Source of the DNA: Micromonospora parathelypteridis
GTDB taxonomy: Bacteria; Actinomycetota; Actinomycetes; Mycobacteriales; Micromonosporaceae
Assembly: GCF_014201145.1 (NCBI RefSeq)
Contig: NZ_JACHDP010000001.1
Coordinates: forward strand, 5,456,001-5,520,000
Direction of reading: 5' to 3'
DNA length: 64,000 nt
The position numbers and the translations under genes are program-made. The notes beneath the pieces were generated by a model that was given only the letters and a program-made list of their open reading frames with translations, did not search any database and was not told the origin of the DNA. Positions 61,170 to 64,000 of the stretch are shown piece by piece. How positions within the stretch are numbered: the stretch's first letter is position 1; each line of letters opens with the position of its first letter.

Positions 61170-62582
61170 ATGGCCCCCTCTCCGTCCCGGCTCTTCGCGG
61201 AGATAGCGACGGCCGAACCACCGGTCGAGACCCCAGTGCTCATGCGACGTGCCGTGGTCCTCGGCGGCAGCATGGCCGGGCTGATGGCTGCTCGGGTGTT
61301 GAGCGACCACGCCGAGGAAGTGCTGATCATCGAACGGGACCCGTCCGATGTCGATGCCGGACCACGGCCGGGTGTGCCGCAGGGCAGCCAGGTGCACGCG
61401 CTGCTGCCCGCCGGTCAGGTCCAGTTGGAACGATGGTTTCCCGGCATCGCCGACGAGGCGCTCGCGCTCGGCGCCCCTCCGCCGCCGAGCGACCAGGGCA
61501 CGGCGAAGGTCTTCGTCAACGGCATGCTGGGGCTGCCGCCGGCCACGACCGACACCGGGCCGGCGCTGATCACCACGCGTCCCTTCCTGGAAGCGCTGGT
61601 CCGCCGTCGGACCCTCGCCGTCGACAACATCCGCCTGGTGTACGGCCGGGCGGAGGGCCTGCTCTTCGACGAGCGGCGGGTCACCGGCGCCCGGTACGTG
61701 CCCGAGGGCGGCACCGAACCGCTCGTCGAAGCGGCGGACCTGGTGGTCGACGCGATGGGGCGGTCCAGCCGGGTCAGCGACTGGCTGGCCGAGCACGGGT
61801 GGCCCCGCCCGCCGATGCAACGAATGCCGATCAAACTGAACTACGCGACGGCGCTCTACAAGCGCGACGAGAAGGTCAGCGACGCCTGGGTGGCGGTCTT
61901 CCACACCATGGCGGGCAAGGGGCGTACGGCCCGGATCGGTGGGATCAACTCGGTCGAGGGTGACCGGTGGATCATGCTGGTGGCCGGCTACGACGAGGAC
62001 CGGCCCAGCCGCGACGTCGCCGACTTCACCGCCCGCTGCCGGGAACACTATCCGCAGATGTTCGGCGACATCGCCGAGCGCGGGGAGATGCTGGGTGGGG
62101 TGGTCACCTACCACCAGGCGGACAGCCGACGCCGGGACTTCCACAAGCTCGACCGCCTGCCCGCCGGGTTGGTCGCCGCCGGTGACGCGGTCGCGTCCTT
62201 CAATCCGGTGTACGGGCAGGGCATGACCTCCGCGACGCTGCACGCCTCCTGCCTGTCGGCATACCTGCGGTCCGGCCCGAAGCCGCACGACGAGCCCGCG
62301 CGGGCGTACTTCGACCAGGTTCGCGTGGTCGTCGACGCCGCCTGGCAGATCTCCACCACCGCCGACATCGAGCTGCCGCACGTCGACGGGCCGTACCCGC
62401 CCGGCTACAAGGTCACCAAGTGGTTCGGTGACCTGCTCTTCCGGACGTCGCTGACCGATCCGGTGCTCAACGCCCGGCTCGGTCGGGTCACCACCATGCT
62501 CGACCACCCGGCGACCCTGAGCCGTCCCGGCACGCTGCTGCGGGCCCTCCGACTCGGCTTGTTCGGGGGCTCTCGGCGGTGA
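61170..62582 (+). CDS. FAD-dependent oxidoreductase
   Basis: A 470-residue flavoprotein with an N-terminal dinucleotide fold (Val-Val-Leu-Gly-Gly-Ser-Met-Ala-Gly-Leu and Ile-Ile-Glu-Arg-Asp) and a second FAD motif (Ala-Gly-Asp-Ala-Val-Ala-Ser-Phe-Asn-Pro-Val-Tyr-Gly-Gln-Gly-Met-Thr). This is the pattern of geranylgeranyl-reductase-like and squalene-epoxidase-like monooxygenases. An in-frame GTG is at 61134, but GAGGAG is spaced for the ATG at 61170. The substrate is unknown; no biosynthetic cluster surrounds it. Confidence 0.83.
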   Translation: MAPSPSRLFAEIATAEPPVETPVLMRRAVVLGGSMAGLMAARVLSDHAEEVLIIERDPSDVDAGPRPGVPQGSQVHALLPAGQVQLERWFPGIADEALALGAPPPPSDQGTAKVFVNGMLGLPPATTDTGPALITTRPFLEALVRRRTLAVDNIRLVYGRAEGLLFDERRVTGARYVPEGGTEPLVEAADLVVDAMGRSSRVSDWLAEHGWPRPPMQRMPIKLNYATALYKRDEKVSDAWVAVFHTMAGKGRTARIGGINSVEGDRWIMLVAGYDEDRPSRDVADFTARCREHYPQMFGDIAERGEMLGGVVTYHQADSRRRDFHKLDRLPAGLVAAGDAVASFNPVYGQGMTSATLHASCLSAYLRSGPKPHDEPARAYFDQVRVVVDAAWQISTTADIELPHVDGPYPPGYKVTKWFGDLLFRTSLTDPVLNARLGRVTTMLDHPATLSRPGTLLRALRLGLFGGSRR

Positions 62583-62668
62583 TTCGGCGGGAACCCGCAG
62601 TAACCGGGAGGCTCGGCGGCGCATGATGGGTCGGGGAGGGGTGCTGCGACGAACCCGGGGGAGCAGGC

Positions 62669-64000
62669 GTGCTCGGAACCAGCCTCCTTGGCCGGCTCCG
62701 CCGCCGTGACCCGGGGGACGCCATCCTGCGGCGAGCGGCACGGCTGACGCTCGTCGCGTCCGTCGTCTTCTACGGCTGCCGTTACGGCGCGGGCAGCCCG
62801 GTGCTCGCCACCTACGGCCTGTTCGGCGCGATCGCCGCCGGGGCGTTCGCGCAGCTGCCCGGTCCGGCGCCGCAACGGGCGCGGATCCTCGTCATGTCCC
62901 TGCCGGCGGTCTGGGCGCTGATCGCCGCGGGCTCGCTGCTGGCGTGGAACACGTGGGCGGCAGCCGGCGGCATGCTGGTCATCGGCTTCGTCGTGGCGTT
63001 CGCCGGGGTGGGCAATCCACGCCTGGTGGGGTTGGCGAGCGCGTTTCAGCTCTTCTACATCCTGGCGTCCTTCCCGCCGTACCAGCCGGGCACCGTGCCG
63101 GAGCGACTCGGCGGGGTCACGCTCGCCATCGTGCTGCTCGCCGCGGCCGAGGTGCTCCTCTGGCCCGACCCGGTGCCGGTCTCCTACCGGCAGCGCCTCG
63201 CCGAGGCGGCGGGCGGCGTCGCGGCGTTCCTCGATGCCGCCGCCGACGGATTGACCGACCCGCAGGCCGATCCGGGTGGCCGGGACACGCGGCGCGAACG
63301 GGCTTACGACCTGGTCGCCGCCATCGAGTTGGGCCGCAACCCTCCCGAGTGGGCCCCCAGCGCGGCGGGCGCTCAGGATCGGGCGCTACGGATCTGCGCG
63401 GCCGCGTTACGGGAGGTCTTCGTCGAGGCGGACCGGCTGGCCGCGGACACCCCGTCGGAGCCGATCCCGGACCTGGCGGCGGCGCGTCTGCTGCGCGCGT
63501 GTGCGGAGACGACTCGCGCCACCGGCCGGGCCCTGTCGCCGGGTGGCCCGACAGTGGAACTCGGCGACCTGGACGCCGCGATCGGGCGCGCCGAGGTGGC
63601 GTACCCCGAAGGAGAGGGTGACGGCCACGACGCGCCGGACGTCCCCCGGTTGTGTCGGGACGCGACGGCGCTGGCCCTCGCCGACCAGGCGCGGATCTTC
63701 GCCGTCGGTGTTCGGGTGGCGACCGGGTCGCCGCTCGACGGTGCGGACACCTACTCGGGGCTCTTCGAGTACGCGCGGCACAGCCCCTGGAGGCTGTACT
63801 GGTGGCAGTTCCGCGCCCACCTGGCGCCCCGCTCCGCCCACCTGCACAGCTCGGTGCGGCTGGCCGTGGCGCTCGCCATCGCCCGGGTCGCCGCCGGGCT
63901 GTTGCAGCTCACCCACGGTTTCTGGGTGCTGCTGGCCACCCTGACGGTCCTGCGGACCTCGGCCGCCGACACCCGCACCGCGTTGCGGCCGGCCGTGCTG
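62669..64000 (+). CDS. FUSC-family membrane protein, 5' part
   Basis: An open frame of 444 codons starting at a GTG with GGGGGAG upstream and running off the window end without a stop. The N-terminal half has five or six short hydrophobic helices (Gly-Leu-Phe-Gly-Ala-Ile-Ala-Ala-Gly and similar), followed by a cytoplasmic region of about 230 residues and then a second hydrophobic block beginning at the window edge (Thr-His-Gly-Phe-Trp-Val-Leu-Leu-Ala-Thr-Leu-Thr-Val-Leu). This two-block layout is that of FUSC/aromatic-acid-efflux (AaeB-like) proteins. Confidence 0.75.
   Translation, partial: MLGTSLLGRLRRRDPGDAILRRAARLTLVASVVFYGCRYGAGSPVLATYGLFGAIAAGAFAQLPGPAPQRARILVMSLPAVWALIAAGSLLAWNTWAAAGGMLVIGFVVAFAGVGNPRLVGLASAFQLFYILASFPPYQPGTVPERLGGVTLAIVLLAAAEVLLWPDPVPVSYRQRLAEAAGGVAAFLDAAADGLTDPQADPGGRDTRRERAYDLVAAIELGRNPPEWAPSAAGAQDRALRICAAALREVFVEADRLAADTPSEPIPDLAAARLLRACAETTRATGRALSPGGPTVELGDLDAAIGRAEVAYPEGEGDGHDAPDVPRLCRDATALALADQARIFAVGVRVATGSPLDGADTYSGLFEYARHSPWRLYWWQFRAHLAPRSAHLHSSVRLAVALAIARVAAGLLQLTHGFWVLLATLTVLRTSAADTRTALRPAVL

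Overview
The window is very GC-rich (clearly above 70%), uses GTG starts freely, and is packed with actinobacterial families. The clearest taxonomic marker is the run thrS / HIT phosphorylase / pgsA / PIM acyltransferase / pimA / pdxS / pdxT / yebC, known from mycobacteria and relatives, which means the cell makes phosphatidylinositol mannosides. Gene content and the dispersed palindromic intergenic elements suggest a filamentous actinomycete of the Micromonospora type. That identification is inference; no rRNA, tRNA, phage or CRISPR locus was seen.

Layout. 1-3.5 kb: end of a DUF1206 membrane protein, an MscS channel, a translationally coupled envelope operon (holin-like, DUF3618, DUF4235) and a cold-shock gene. 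3.6-10.1 kb: a small membrane protein, an aldo/keto reductase, a coupled methyltransferase and deaminase, an OmpR-type two-component system and an ADP-ribosylglycohydrolase. 10.1-27.5 kb: a DUF1775 (YcnI-like) protein, then the thrS-to-yebC core, interrupted by an M15 peptidase, a HAD protein, an aldo/keto reductase and an EF-G-like GTPase. Next to pdxT lies a divergent regulator and flavoreductase pair. 27.5-32.5 kb: a DUF402 protein, two divergent membrane-anchored HTH proteins with different extracellular domains, and a secreted vanadium-haloperoxidase-like enzyme. 32.7-38.1 kb: a minus-strand series of PadR regulator, membrane protein, sensor kinase, NarL-type regulator and ABC exporter, with 4-nt overlaps at several junctions. 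38.2-43.5 kb: a secreted protein, a Ser/Thr kinase, an ltrA gene broken by an in-frame TAG, an ECF sigma factor with a coupled lipoprotein, and yciO. 43.6-53.6 kb: dnaE, an ABC-F protein with a likely leader-peptide attenuator, a VapBC-type toxin-antitoxin pair, and a DctB/DctR-like pair facing dctA. 53.7-64 kb: two overlapping unknown envelope genes, an AraC regulator, a tandem SLATT-like membrane protein, lipoproteins, a receptor kinase with a ricin-type lectin domain, a flavin oxidoreductase and the start of a FUSC-family protein.

How the parts relate. Two themes recur: envelope sensing (three two-component systems, two transmembrane HTH proteins, two receptor kinases, MscS, an ECF sigma factor) and envelope lipid synthesis (PgsA, acyltransferase, PimA). 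The most unusual features are a set of 55-81 bp palindromic elements with GATC near the ends of their arms, always in intergenic DNA and usually at gene 3' ends; a 9-codon leader ORF upstream of the ABC-F gene; the divergent transmembrane HTH pair; the tandem SLATT protein; and the interrupted ltrA.
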